NCBI GenBank assembly: GCA_964482605.1
Contig: CAYZYS010000061.1
Span: forward strand, 1-13,051
Reading direction: 5' to 3'
Source of the DNA: Bacteroides_F sp964482605
Lineage (GTDB): Bacteria > Bacillota > Clostridia > Lachnospirales > Lachnospiraceae
Length of the DNA: 13,051 bases
Both the position numbers and the translations under genes were made by a program. The notes under the pieces were generated by a model that was not told where the DNA came from, did not search any database, and saw only the letters and a list, made by a program, of their open reading frames with translations. Below, in pieces: positions 5,675 through 13,051 of the stretch (within the stretch, counting starts at the first letter, position 1; each line of letters opens with the position of its first letter).

Positions 5675-6511
5675 ATGAAGATGGATTTACACTGCCATAC
5701 CAGGGAGGGTTCGCTGGATGGCATCGCACCGATTGCGTCATATGTGGGAAGGCTGATGGAGCTTGGCTATGACGGGATGCTGGTGACAGACCACAATTCC
5801 TACAAGGGATATGAGCATTGGCTTAAAATCAAGGACGATATAATACGTGACATGCCGGAGGCACGCAGGTTCACCGTGCTGAGGGGGATTGAGTATGATA
5901 CCTACAACAGTGGGCACATGCTGATTGTGCTTCCGGAAAATGTCACTTCGACGGTGCTGCTTGCAAGGGGCCTGTCGGCAACGAAGCTGATAAAGGTTGT
6001 GCATGAGCTGGGCGGGATAATCGGGCCTGCCCATCCATACGGGACGGGATATTATGCCATAATGAACACAAGGCTTGGGAGAAAGCATGTGGAGGTTATG
6101 GCTGACTTTGATTTTGTTGAGACATTCAATGGAAAGACAAGCAAGCTGGGGAATGACCTGGCGGCGCTGCTCGCCAAGAGGTATGACAAGCCTGCATGGG
6201 CAGGGTCCGATTCCCACAGGGTGAAGGACATTGGAAAGGTTTATGCCCTGTTTGACGGTGAGATTAGGAATAATGACGACCTGATTGAATATGTAAGGTC
6301 AGGAAAATGCGTTGAGGTAGGTGGGCAGCATAATTTTAAGCTTCACAGCCTGCGCAACCGTATTGTGGAAAAATGTGGCATAGCAGGGTATTGGGTATAT
6401 AACAAGTGGGGTGCGTTTTACAGGTTTCCGGCAAGGAAAAGGGCAAGGCGCACGTATTTGTCCAACAGGGCAATGAATGGGGATGTAGATGAAAGGGTTC
6501 ACCAGATTTAA
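5675..6511 (+). CDS. PHP-domain metal-dependent phosphoesterase
   Basis: 278 residues. PHP domains bind two or three metal ions and hydrolyse phosphate esters. The expected ligand set is visible in order: H6 and H8 (DLHCHT), D39 and H40 (VTDHN), E73 (GIEYDT), H81, H120 (AHPYG), and D179/H181 (GSDSH). The protein is therefore probably active, but the substrate is unknown; relatives include nucleotide phosphoesterases (TrpH/YciV-like), histidinol phosphatases and polymerase-linked PHP domains. The last 40 residues are very basic (PARKRARRTYL), which may favour nucleic acid or membrane contact (inference). The start at ATG 5675 fits AAGGG 9 bases upstream and the universal MKxDLHxHT beginning; the upstream ATG at 5633 adds 14 unrelated residues. 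The 3' end overlaps the next gene by 23 bases. Confidence 0.85.
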   Translation: MKMDLHCHTREGSLDGIAPIASYVGRLMELGYDGMLVTDHNSYKGYEHWLKIKDDIIRDMPEARRFTVLRGIEYDTYNSGHMLIVLPENVTSTVLLARGLSATKLIKVVHELGGIIGPAHPYGTGYYAIMNTRLGRKHVEVMADFDFVETFNGKTSKLGNDLAALLAKRYDKPAWAGSDSHRVKDIGKVYALFDGEIRNNDDLIEYVRSGKCVEVGGQHNFKLHSLRNRIVEKCGIAGYWVYNKWGAFYRFPARKRARRTYLSNRAMNGDVDERVHQI

Positions 6512-6812
6512 AAAACAGGAAAAGGCGTGCCTTGCGGTGGCGGCAATAATGTTCATTGCAGGGATGGCGCTCATATTTCTCGGCAGGGAATGGGCATTCT
6601 TAAGCATAGTTGCATGGGCAGTGCATGGCTTTCTCCTCATAAGGGTAATGATGGGGCAGGCGGACACCATTGACCAGCTTGTGGCAGACAAGGAGGAGTA
6701 CACCATTGCAATGCACAAGGAGCATTTGAACGAGAGGGTCAACAACCTCAAGGAAGAAATGCAGGTTACCAGAAGTGATGATGATTCCAGGAAAAAGGCG
6801 GTGGCAAGGTAA
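6489..6812 (+). CDS. Small protein with two membrane helices and a charged helical tail
   Basis: 107 residues, family not recognised. A basic N-terminus (FTRFKKQEK) is followed by two hydrophobic segments (about 13-32 and 36-56) joined by a very short turn, GREW, so they should form a membrane hairpin with both ends on the same, probably cytoplasmic, side. Residues 57-107 are hydrophilic and charged with heptad-like spacing (IDQLVADKEEY ... LNERVNNLKEEM), suggesting a helical or coiled-coil tail. It overlaps the PHP gene by 23 bases and its TAA overlaps an ATG of the next frame, which points to coupled translation and a shared job with its neighbours. GGGG sits just upstream of the ATG. No enzyme motif is seen. 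Confidence 0.7.
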   Translation: MKGFTRFKKQEKACLAVAAIMFIAGMALIFLGREWAFLSIVAWAVHGFLLIRVMMGQADTIDQLVADKEEYTIAMHKEHLNERVNNLKEEMQVTRSDDDSRKKAVAR

Positions 6813-6826
6813 TGGGGGGACGAAAA

Positions 6827-7480
6827 ATGACCCTTATTGCCATGTGCGTTGTGTATTCCCTTGCAACTGCGGGGGCACTGGGGGGCATTGCCGTCAAGGC
6901 GATTGAGGATAATGAAAGGGAGCAGCCCGCTGATGACGTGTCATTGGCTGTCGGCATGATGCAGGTTGAGACACTGGCGTCTTTGGATGGCAGGGGAAAT
7001 GCCGACATGACAGCACAGGCTTCATCAGGGGCACACCAGCAGGCAACGGTGCCGAGGGAGATATCAGCGCAGGCGGCAACCGGGGGCGAGATGGCATCAA
7101 CCACCATGACGCAGCAGGGAAGCACAGTGACATCAACCACCATGGCGCAGCAGGGAAGCACGGCGTCAGCTACCACTGCACAGCAGGGAAGCACGGCGTC
7201 AGCCACTGCTGCACAGCAGGAGGGCACAATGTCAGCCACCACCGCGCAGCGTGAGACGGCGGCTTCATGGGGTTCAGATGCATACGGACTTTGCGTGTCT
7301 GACAAGGGCTCTGTCAAGATAAGGTCGGAGCGAACCGCAGACAGTGAGCTTGTGGGCTGGGTGCCGAAGGATGCAACCTGTGAGCTCATGGAGGAGCCGG
7401 ATGGCACGTGGGTCAGGATAAGGTACAATGGCAAGGTGGGGTACGTTGATTTTAATTACTTTACCATTGTGGCAAGATAG
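6827..7480 (+). CDS. Membrane-anchored repeat-linker protein with C-terminal SH3b domain
   Basis: 217 residues. Residues 1-25 are a hydrophobic signal-anchor (TLIAMCVVYSLATAGALGGI) with no obvious cleavage site. Residues about 30-150 are low-complexity, rich in Ala, Ser, Thr and Gln, including five copies of an 11-residue repeat (about 90-144) like ASATTAQQGST. Residues about 153-217 form a bacterial SH3 domain (VKIRSERTADSELVGWVPKD, then WVRIRYNGKVGYV), a fold that often binds peptidoglycan. Likely outside the membrane, reaching into the wall; that is inference. The start at 6827 is chosen because GGGGGGA lies 6 bases upstream; ATG 6812, overlapping the previous stop, would add MGGRK and is possible. 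trpS follows after 35 bases. Confidence 0.8.
   Translation: MTLIAMCVVYSLATAGALGGIAVKAIEDNEREQPADDVSLAVGMMQVETLASLDGRGNADMTAQASSGAHQQATVPREISAQAATGGEMASTTMTQQGSTVTSTTMAQQGSTASATTAQQGSTASATAAQQEGTMSATTAQRETAASWGSDAYGLCVSDKGSVKIRSERTADSELVGWVPKDATCELMEEPDGTWVRIRYNGKVGYVDFNYFTIVAR
7094..7258 (+). repeat. Tandem 33-bp coding repeat in the SH3b protein
   Basis: Five imperfect units of about 33 bases encode [ATM]S[TA]T..QQGST; one extra codon (GTG) lies between units 1 and 2, and the last unit is shorter and diverged. The blocks CAGCAGGGAAGCAC recur in units 1-3. Such repeats can change copy number by slippage, altering linker length. Confidence 0.85.
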
Positions 7481-7515
7481 AAAGCAATATTTTATTATGC
7501 GAAACGGAGAATGGA

Positions 7516-8601
7516 ATGAAAAAGATAATATTGACAGGTGACAGACCAACGGGCAGGCTTCATGTGGGACATTATGTGGGCTCACTGAAAAGGAGGGTCG
7601 CCCTGCAGGATTCCGGTGAATATGACAAGGTGTACATAATGATTGCGGATGCGCAGGCATTGACCGATAATGCGGATAATCCGGAGAAGATAAGGCAGAA
7701 CGTGGTGGAGGTGGCACTTGATTACCTTGCCTGTGGAATTGACCCTGCCAAATCAACCATATTTGTGCAGTCATATGTTTCGGAGCTGTGCGAGCTTACA
7801 ATGTATTATATGAATCTTGTGACAGTGTCGAGGCTTCAGAGGAATCCCACTGTGAAAAACGAGATTAAAATGAGAAATTTTGAGACCAGCATTCCAACTG
7901 GCTTCTTTTGCTATCCGATAAGCCAGGCATCCGACATAACGGCATTTAAGGCGACAACCGTGCCGGTGGGCGAGGATCAGATGCCTATGCTTGAGCAGAC
8001 CAAGGAGATTGTACACAAGTTTAATTCAACCTACGGTGAGGTACTGACTGACCCGGAGATACTTCTTCCTGACAATAAGGCGTGTCTGAGGCTGCCGGGA
8101 ATTGACGGCAAGGCGAAGATGAGCAAGTCGCTTGGGAACTGCATTTACCTGTCTGAGGAGCCGGAGGAGATACGCAAGAAGATAATGAGCATGTACACGG
8201 ACCCTAACCACATCCGTGTGGAGGACCCGGGCAGCCTTGAGGGCAATACGGTGTTCACCTACCTGGATGCATTTTGCACGGATGGGCATTTCAGGGAGTT
8301 TTGGCCGGATTACAATAACCTTGACGAGCTTAAGGAGCATTACCAGAGGGGCGGACTTGGGGACGTCAAGGTAAAGAAGTTCCTGAATAACGTGATTCAG
8401 GCGGAGCTTGAGCCAATCAGGGAGCGCAGGAAGGAATACCAGAAGGACATCCCGTATGTGTATGAGGTGCTCAAAAAAGGAAGTGAAAAGGCGAGGGAAG
8501 CTGCAGCACAGACACTCCATGAGGTACGTGACGCAATGAAAATCAATTACTTCGAGGATGAGGCGCTGATAAGGGAGCAGACCGAGAGATTCAAGGCGTG
8601 A
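7516..8601 (+). CDS. trpS: Tryptophanyl-tRNA synthetase
   Basis: 361 residues. A class I synthetase that charges tRNA-Trp in the cytoplasm. The HIGH-type motif is HVGH at 16-19, within TGRLHVGHYVGSL; KMSKS is at 201-205; GEDQMPMLEQTKEI matches the tryptophan/adenylate pocket region. It is about 30 residues longer than the B. subtilis-type enzyme and belongs to the longer TrpRS variant seen in clostridia and other groups (family knowledge, not tested). GGAGAA lies just upstream of the ATG, overlapped by a three-codon out-of-frame ATG-GAA-TGA (7511-7519). Unlike pheST it has no T-box: only 35 bases separate it from the SH3b gene, so it is probably expressed from the upstream promoter. Confidence 0.97.
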   Translation: MKKIILTGDRPTGRLHVGHYVGSLKRRVALQDSGEYDKVYIMIADAQALTDNADNPEKIRQNVVEVALDYLACGIDPAKSTIFVQSYVSELCELTMYYMNLVTVSRLQRNPTVKNEIKMRNFETSIPTGFFCYPISQASDITAFKATTVPVGEDQMPMLEQTKEIVHKFNSTYGEVLTDPEILLPDNKACLRLPGIDGKAKMSKSLGNCIYLSEEPEEIRKKIMSMYTDPNHIRVEDPGSLEGNTVFTYLDAFCTDGHFREFWPDYNNLDELKEHYQRGGLGDVKVKKFLNNVIQAELEPIRERRKEYQKDIPYVYEVLKKGSEKAREAAAQTLHEVRDAMKINYFEDEALIREQTERFKA

Positions 8602-8643
8602 GGCATTGGGTGACTAATTACGAAATAAGGGGAACGGGGATTA

Positions 8644-9636
8644 ATGTGTACAATCAGCATAATTGTGCCAGTGTATAACGTTGAGAAGTATCTTTCGAGA
8701 TGCATAGAAAGCATACTCAATCAGACATTTTCTGATTTTGAATTAATACTTGTGGATGACTGTTCGCCTGACCGCTGTGGTGAAATCTGTGACGAATACG
8801 CAGGCAGGGACGAAAGGGTGAAGGTCATACACAAGGAGGAGCGTTCGGGCGCGGGCAACGCAAGGTATTCGGGCATACAGGCGGCAACGGGGCGGTATGT
8901 GGGCTTTGTTGACTCTGATGACTGGATAGAGACGGACATGTACAGTGTGCTTCTCGGCTTGATGGAGGGTTCTGGCTCGGATATTGCCTGCTGTGAATAT
9001 GTGCTTGAATACGCCAACCACAGCGTGGTGTCAAATGCGTCAGGGGATGAGTGCAATGTGACGCCCGTGCAGGCATTGGAATATGTCCACAGGAGAAATG
9101 GAGTGTATCAATTCCTGTGGAACAAGCTTTTTGAAAGAAATCTATTGAGGGCGGTCTTTGATGATGATGAAATCATCGTGGGAGAAGACTATAAGCTTCT
9201 TGTTGCTTCTGTGCAGCGTTCCAGTGGGGTCGCCATTGTTCGGCGTCCCCTGTACCACTATGTGCAAAGGAAAAACAGCGTGTGTAACAGCAGGTATTCC
9301 AAGGGATATTACCGCGTGCTTGAGAATTATCAGGAGATAAGGGACGTGCTCTGCGTGGCAACGCCTGAGATTGCTGATTCTGTCAGGACATATTGCCTTG
9401 TGGAGGAGCTTGCGATACTTGTGACCATGTCGCGCGGGCGTGTGTATGATGCAAAGATGGCACACATGCTTGCGGGTGACATAAGGAAGGGGCTTTCTGC
9501 GGCACTGCGCACACCGTGTGTCTCCGTGACCTTTAAGGCGTGCGGCATGCTTGCGGCAATACACCCGCGTCCGTTTGTGTGGCTGATGCGCGGGTATGTA
9601 TGCCTCAAGGACAGGCTGAATGTCCTTGTTGATTGA
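8644..9636 (+). CDS. Family 2 (GT-A) glycosyltransferase
   Basis: 330 residues. The N-terminal ~110 residues are a typical GT2 domain: ISIIVPVYNVEKYLSRCIES, the nucleotide-binding VDDCSPD (37-43), GAGNARYSGIQAATGRYVGFVDSDDW with the metal-binding DSD at 90-92, and a probable acidic catalytic segment GED (180-182). The C-terminal part is variable and decides the acceptor. These enzymes add a sugar from a nucleotide-sugar to a lipid-linked or protein acceptor at the inner face of the membrane; donor and acceptor cannot be read from sequence. No membrane helix is obvious. AAGGGGA lies 10 bases before the ATG, 42 bases after trpS, with no terminator seen. First gene of the glycan cluster. Confidence 0.93.
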   Translation: MCTISIIVPVYNVEKYLSRCIESILNQTFSDFELILVDDCSPDRCGEICDEYAGRDERVKVIHKEERSGAGNARYSGIQAATGRYVGFVDSDDWIETDMYSVLLGLMEGSGSDIACCEYVLEYANHSVVSNASGDECNVTPVQALEYVHRRNGVYQFLWNKLFERNLLRAVFDDDEIIVGEDYKLLVASVQRSSGVAIVRRPLYHYVQRKNSVCNSRYSKGYYRVLENYQEIRDVLCVATPEIADSVRTYCLVEELAILVTMSRGRVYDAKMAHMLAGDIRKGLSAALRTPCVSVTFKACGMLAAIHPRPFVWLMRGYVCLKDRLNVLVD

Positions 9637-9667
9637 GGGGAAATTTGCGTGCGGGGTGGAGGCATAC

Positions 9668-10804
9668 ATGAGGGTTATTGCATTTTATCTTCCGCAGTTT
9701 CACAGAACTCCGGAAAATGATGAATGGTGGGGTGAGGGCTTTACAGAATGGTCCAACATAAGGTCGGCGAAGCCGCTTTATGAGGGGCACTACCAGCCGA
9801 GGGTCCCGAAGGATGGCAGGTATTATGACCTCCTTGATGAAAATGTGATGGAATGGCAGGCAGGGCTTGCGAAAAAATATGGGGTGTACGGCTTCTGCGT
9901 ATACCATTACTGGTCAGTGCAGGGCATGCTTCTCAACCGTCCGATGGAGAATTACCTTGGGAACAAAAATCTCACGCTCCCGTTCTGCTTTTGCTGGGCG
10001 AATGAGACATGGACCAACCAGTGGGCGTGCGTTTCAAGCCGTCCGAGGGTACTGTGGAGCCAGGAATATGGTGACGAGGCGGAGTGGAAACGGCATTTTG
10101 AATACCTCCTGCCTTTTTTCAAGGATGAGAGGTACATAAGGGAGCAGGGCAAGCCCCTGCTGGTAATATACCGCCCTGAGCGAATCCCAAGGCTTGGCGA
10201 CATGCTGCGGTACCTTGATGCATTGGCTGTCGAAAGCGGATTTTCAGGACTTGCCTTTGCCTCACAGCAGAGGGAGTTTTACATGGGACAGCAGGATGAC
10301 GGCATGTTCACCTACAAGATAGAGTACCAGCCAAATTTTGGCGAGTATGACAGTGTCAGTCCAATGCGCCACAGGATAGACGGGCTTAAGGACGGAATCA
10401 TACGGTGGGTTGAGGGGCATACCCCGTTTGCAGTGCCGAAGGTGCGCGGGCTTGTGAGGATGGATTATGACAGGGTATGGGAAAGCGTGCTGAAAAGGAT
10501 GCCCAGTGATGAAAGGTCTGTCCCCGGGGCATTTGTCGATTGGGACAATACGCCGAGGTATGGCGGCAAGGGCAAGGTGTATGACGGCGCCAACCCAGAT
10601 AAATTTTATCAATACTTTAAGAGACAGATAATTCATGCAAAACGTGATTATGGCAAGGATTTGGTTTTCCTGTTTGCCTGGAATGAATGGTCAGAGGGCG
10701 GGTATCTTGAGCCTGATGAAAGGTGGGGGACAGGGTACCTTGAGGCGCTTAGGCGTGCATTGGAAGAAACCGGCGAGCTGCCGGGGCAGTCGGAAGGCTG
10801 GTGA
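9668..10804 (+). CDS. WbsX-like glycan biosynthesis protein (GH99-like fold)
   Basis: 378 residues. The whole length fits the WbsX family, found in O-antigen, capsule and exopolysaccharide loci: start VIAFYLPQFHRTPENDEWWG, then GFTEW, PLYEGHYQPRVP, FCWANETWTNQW (W110, N112, E113), and the closing FAWNEWSEGGYLEPD (W338, E340) with WGTGYLEAL. The family is annotated as glycosyltransferase but is related to the GH99 glycoside hydrolase clan, so it could transfer or cut a sugar; which is unsettled. The start at 9668 is taken because TGGAGG lies 5 bases upstream and the family begins at this Met; ATG 9620 lies inside the preceding gene and adds unrelated residues. The stop overlaps the next GTG start by 4 bases. 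Confidence 0.9.
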   Translation: MRVIAFYLPQFHRTPENDEWWGEGFTEWSNIRSAKPLYEGHYQPRVPKDGRYYDLLDENVMEWQAGLAKKYGVYGFCVYHYWSVQGMLLNRPMENYLGNKNLTLPFCFCWANETWTNQWACVSSRPRVLWSQEYGDEAEWKRHFEYLLPFFKDERYIREQGKPLLVIYRPERIPRLGDMLRYLDALAVESGFSGLAFASQQREFYMGQQDDGMFTYKIEYQPNFGEYDSVSPMRHRIDGLKDGIIRWVEGHTPFAVPKVRGLVRMDYDRVWESVLKRMPSDERSVPGAFVDWDNTPRYGGKGKVYDGANPDKFYQYFKRQIIHAKRDYGKDLVFLFAWNEWSEGGYLEPDERWGTGYLEALRRALEETGELPGQSEGW

Positions 10805-12261
10805 GGGAAATTAACAAGCTGAAGCTTTTTATTGACAACATACTGGTGTACGGCATTGGAACCATCATCCAAATGCTGATTCCATTTGCAATGATTCCGG
10901 TTGTGACAAGGCTCATACCTGACACGGGATATTACGGGGCATATGAGCTGTCAACAACCTGCATAACATACGGAAGCTACTTTGCGCTGTTTGGCATGTA
11001 TGATGCCATGTACAGGCTGTTTTTCGAGGATGAGGGTGACGAGTACAGGAAAAACATATGCCGCACGACCCTTTCATTCACAAGGATTACCTCCCTTGCC
11101 ATGCTTGCCGTCACGCTTCTGGCAAACAGGGTGATTGCGGGGGGAATACTCGGTGATGGGAAATATGGTGTGATTGTGTGCATTGCAGGCTTTTCCATAT
11201 TCGCCAACATATGCAACATAATGATGGCGGGGCCAAGCCGCATGCAGAATAAGCGCGGGGAATATGTTGCGATTAACACCCTGACGCCAATATTGCTCTA
11301 TTCGGTTGCGATACCGCTGATTCTTGGCGGGCATTACATGGTGGCGCTGCCATTGGGCACACTGGTTTCCTATGCGGTGCCGGCGTTGATTTTCTGGTTC
11401 ATCAACAAGGACTGGTTTTACAAGGGGCGCTTTGACAGGGGGTATTTTGTGCAAATGCTCAGGCTGGCGCTGCCGCTTGTGCCGGGAATAGCCGCATACT
11501 GGCTGTTTGCGTCCTGTGACCGTGTGATGATATCAAGGCTTCTTGGGATAGGCGAAGCGGGTGTGTATTCCATAGGCTCAAAGCTGGGGCAGGCAAGCCA
11601 GCTTATATATACCGCATTTAATGCAGGATGGCAGTATTTTGCGTTTTCCACCATGAAGGAGCGCGGGCAGGTGCAGTCCAACTCCATGCTTTTTGAGTAT
11701 CTGTGCGCCATATCACTGTGCTGCTCAATGTTTGTCTTTGCGCTGTGCAAGCCGATATACCAGCTTCTCTTTGTGGGGGATTATGTACGCGGGTACATTG
11801 TGTCACCGTACCTTTTCCTGTCACCGCTGGTGATGCTTTTGCTGCAGGTTGCGACCAACCAGCTCATGGTGGTTAAAAGGACGTCGCCAAATGTGCTTGT
11901 GCTTGGGGTTGGTGCCGTGGTGGACGTGGCGCTCAACCTGGTGCTGATTCCGAGGCTGGGGATAGAGGGCGCTGCAATAGCCACGCTGTCAGCCTATGTC
12001 GTGTCGCTTGTGGTGTGCGTTGTGGTGCTTGCCGCCATGGGGCTCATGGTTGTGAATGTGAGGCTTGTGGCAATGGTGCTGCTCATGTGTGCGTATGTGC
12101 TCCAGTGGCGTTTCCTGACACTGGACGCCTGGTGGCTTTGCCTTCTGGCAGCCGTAGCCTGCTGCTGCGTGGCGCTTTTGATGTACCGCAGGGATGTTGC
12201 TGTGCTGCTTTCAAGGCTTCGGGACATGGGTAAAAATGCTGTAAAAGGGGATGGAAGATGA
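10801..12261 (+). CDS. Wzx-type polysaccharide flippase (MOP superfamily)
   Basis: 486 residues, almost entirely hydrophobic segments separated by short basic loops, about 12-14 membrane helices, as in oligosaccharide flippases that move lipid-linked sugar units from the inner to the outer face of the membrane. Family-like features include NILVYGIGTIIQMLIPFAMI at the N-terminus, a central PLVPGIAAYWLFASCDRVMI segment, GEAGVYSIGSKLGQ, and LNLVLIPRLGIEGAAIATL near the end. The start is a GTG (10801) overlapping the WbsX stop as GTGA, with GGAAGG upstream; an ATG start is not available nearby. The last helices are unusually rich in Cys and Val (VVCVVVLAAM, AVACCCVALLM). Its stop overlaps the next ATG by 4 bases (ATGA). 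Substrate is unknown. Confidence 0.92.
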   Translation: MREINKLKLFIDNILVYGIGTIIQMLIPFAMIPVVTRLIPDTGYYGAYELSTTCITYGSYFALFGMYDAMYRLFFEDEGDEYRKNICRTTLSFTRITSLAMLAVTLLANRVIAGGILGDGKYGVIVCIAGFSIFANICNIMMAGPSRMQNKRGEYVAINTLTPILLYSVAIPLILGGHYMVALPLGTLVSYAVPALIFWFINKDWFYKGRFDRGYFVQMLRLALPLVPGIAAYWLFASCDRVMISRLLGIGEAGVYSIGSKLGQASQLIYTAFNAGWQYFAFSTMKERGQVQSNSMLFEYLCAISLCCSMFVFALCKPIYQLLFVGDYVRGYIVSPYLFLSPLVMLLLQVATNQLMVVKRTSPNVLVLGVGAVVDVALNLVLIPRLGIEGAAIATLSAYVVSLVVCVVVLAAMGLMVVNVRLVAMVLLMCAYVLQWRFLTLDAWWLCLLAAVACCCVALLMYRRDVAVLLSRLRDMGKNAVKGDGR

Positions 12262-13051
12262 TGAAGGAACGATGGAATGCCATTGATAAAAAATATATTT
12301 TGCTGGCGGTTGTGATACTGGTTCAGATTGTGTACCTTAGCTGCATGTTCGGGCTTAACAAGCAGGGCTTCCATTCTGACGAGCTTTGGAATTACGGTTT
12401 TGCCAACAGTACGGACAGGACACACGTTTTCCAGACGGACACGCTCAATGTGCCGGAGAACGTCAATTCCTGGCAGAGTGCCGAACTCCTGAAGAATTAC
12501 ATAACGGTGGCAAAGGACGGGATTTTCAATTATGCGGCAATATACAGGAATGCGGGATACGATTACAATCCGCCGTTCGGTTATATGCTCCTGCATTTTG
12601 TGTGCTCATTCTTTCCGGGGACATGGTCGAAGTGGTACTGCTTTGTGGTGAACATGGCGGCATTTGCGTTGACGCAGGTGTACCTGTACAAGCTGGTGCA
12701 AAGCATAACGGGTGACACCGTCATTGGGATGGCGGCATGCCTGTTCTACGGCTTTACCGTGGGGGCGCTTGACATAGCTGTGTTCCTTAGGATTTACGCG
12801 CCTGCCGTTGCCTTTGCGGTGATGCTGGCATACTATGCGCATGAATTTTTCCTGCACAAGGACGAGAAGGAGAAGCATGGGAAAATTCTTTTGAAAATGT
12901 TCATCGCAAGCCTTCTTGGCTGTTACACGCTCAACCTGTTCCTTGTGCTCGCATTCTGCATAACGGCGGTTTACTGTGTGTACTACCTTTTTTCACGGAG
13001 AATCAAGGCGCTGCTCAAGTATGGCTTTACCATGCTGGGCTCGGTTGCCGC
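12258..13051 (+). CDS. Polytopic GT-C-type membrane glycosyltransferase (3' end outside window)
   Basis: 264 residues are visible and the frame is open to the window end. A short basic N-terminus, a first membrane helix (about 12-32), then FHSDELWNYGF with D41-E42 in the first outer loop; this is where GT-C enzymes (GT39/ArnT/PMT-like) carry their essential acidic pair. YNPPFGYMLLHF (103-114) matches the PP-x-x-Y motif leading into the next helix in that group. More helices follow (about 121-137, 150-190, 208-245). Such enzymes use polyprenyl-phosphate sugars outside the membrane. The start ATG 12258 overlaps the flippase stop; ATG 12261 in the same frame is equally possible. GGAAG is adjacent. 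GT-C membership is inferred from these motifs. Confidence 0.8.
   Translation, partial: MMKERWNAIDKKYILLAVVILVQIVYLSCMFGLNKQGFHSDELWNYGFANSTDRTHVFQTDTLNVPENVNSWQSAELLKNYITVAKDGIFNYAAIYRNAGYDYNPPFGYMLLHFVCSFFPGTWSKWYCFVVNMAAFALTQVYLYKLVQSITGDTVIGMAACLFYGFTVGALDIAVFLRIYAPAVAFAVMLAYYAHEFFLHKDEKEKHGKILLKMFIASLLGCYTLNLFLVLAFCITAVYCVYYLFSRRIKALLKYGFTMLGSVA

Noticed and set aside
6766..7434. 222-codon open frame on the minus strand opposite the SH3b gene
   Set aside because: It mirrors the low-complexity repeat of the real gene (periodic Ala/Val/Cys) and has no start signal; the + strand frame ends in a recognisable SH3b domain.
7467..7495. Possible promoter TTGTGG-17-TTTTAT before trpS
   Set aside because: Only weak matches at both elements, lying mostly inside the SH3b coding sequence; not enough to report as a feature.
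9620..9667. Earlier ATG for the WbsX-like gene, overlapping the GT2 gene
   Set aside because: The family begins at the Met at 9668, which has TGGAGG 5 bases upstream; the extra 16 residues have no support.

Overview
The window looks like chromosomal DNA of a Gram-positive Firmicute (Bacillota), most likely a clostridial gut-type genus near Lachnospiraceae. The evidence is a Phe T-box leader on pheST, strong GGAG-type ribosome binding sites, the moderate-GC coding style and the protein sequences themselves. The genus cannot be fixed by eye. Every convincing gene lies on the + strand.

Bases 1-855: the last 31 codons of a probable PIN-domain protein; a near-consensus promoter (TTGAAA-17-TATAAT) with an 11-bp tandem repeat upstream; a tRNA-Thr(CGU) gene; and, only 12 nt after the tRNA, a complete T-box riboswitch with a UUC (Phe) specifier, the GGGTGGTACCGCGG T-box and an intrinsic terminator. 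No separate T-box promoter is visible, so tRNA and leader are probably one transcript. Between the terminator and pheS lie about 250 bases packed with unrelated perfect inverted repeats and a 13-bp direct repeat that carries the ribosome binding sequence. This is the least explained DNA in the window.

Bases 856-5564: pheS and pheT (both subunits of phenylalanyl-tRNA synthetase), then, after a hairpin with a poor U tract, queA (queuosine synthesis in tRNA). This block serves tRNA charging and modification.

Bases 5565-8601: after a probable promoter comes a tightly overlapping cassette. It encodes a PHP-type metal-dependent phosphoesterase, a 107-residue protein with two membrane helices, and a membrane-anchored protein with an 11-residue Ser/Thr/Gln repeat linker and a C-terminal SH3b domain. 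trpS (tryptophanyl-tRNA synthetase) follows 35 nt later and has no T-box of its own.

Bases 8602-13051: start of a surface-glycan locus: a family 2 glycosyltransferase, a WbsX-like glycosyltransferase/hydrolase-like protein, a Wzx-type flippase, and a GT-C-type polytopic membrane glycosyltransferase cut by the window end. Gene junctions overlap by 4 bases or are spaced by about 30 bases, so these genes are probably translated from one message. The likely job is to build sugar units on a lipid carrier inside the cell, flip them outward and extend or attach them outside.

No CRISPR array, insertion sequence, phage gene or recognisable defence system was seen. The best candidates for something undescribed are the tRNA/T-box fusion transcript and the hairpin array before pheS.
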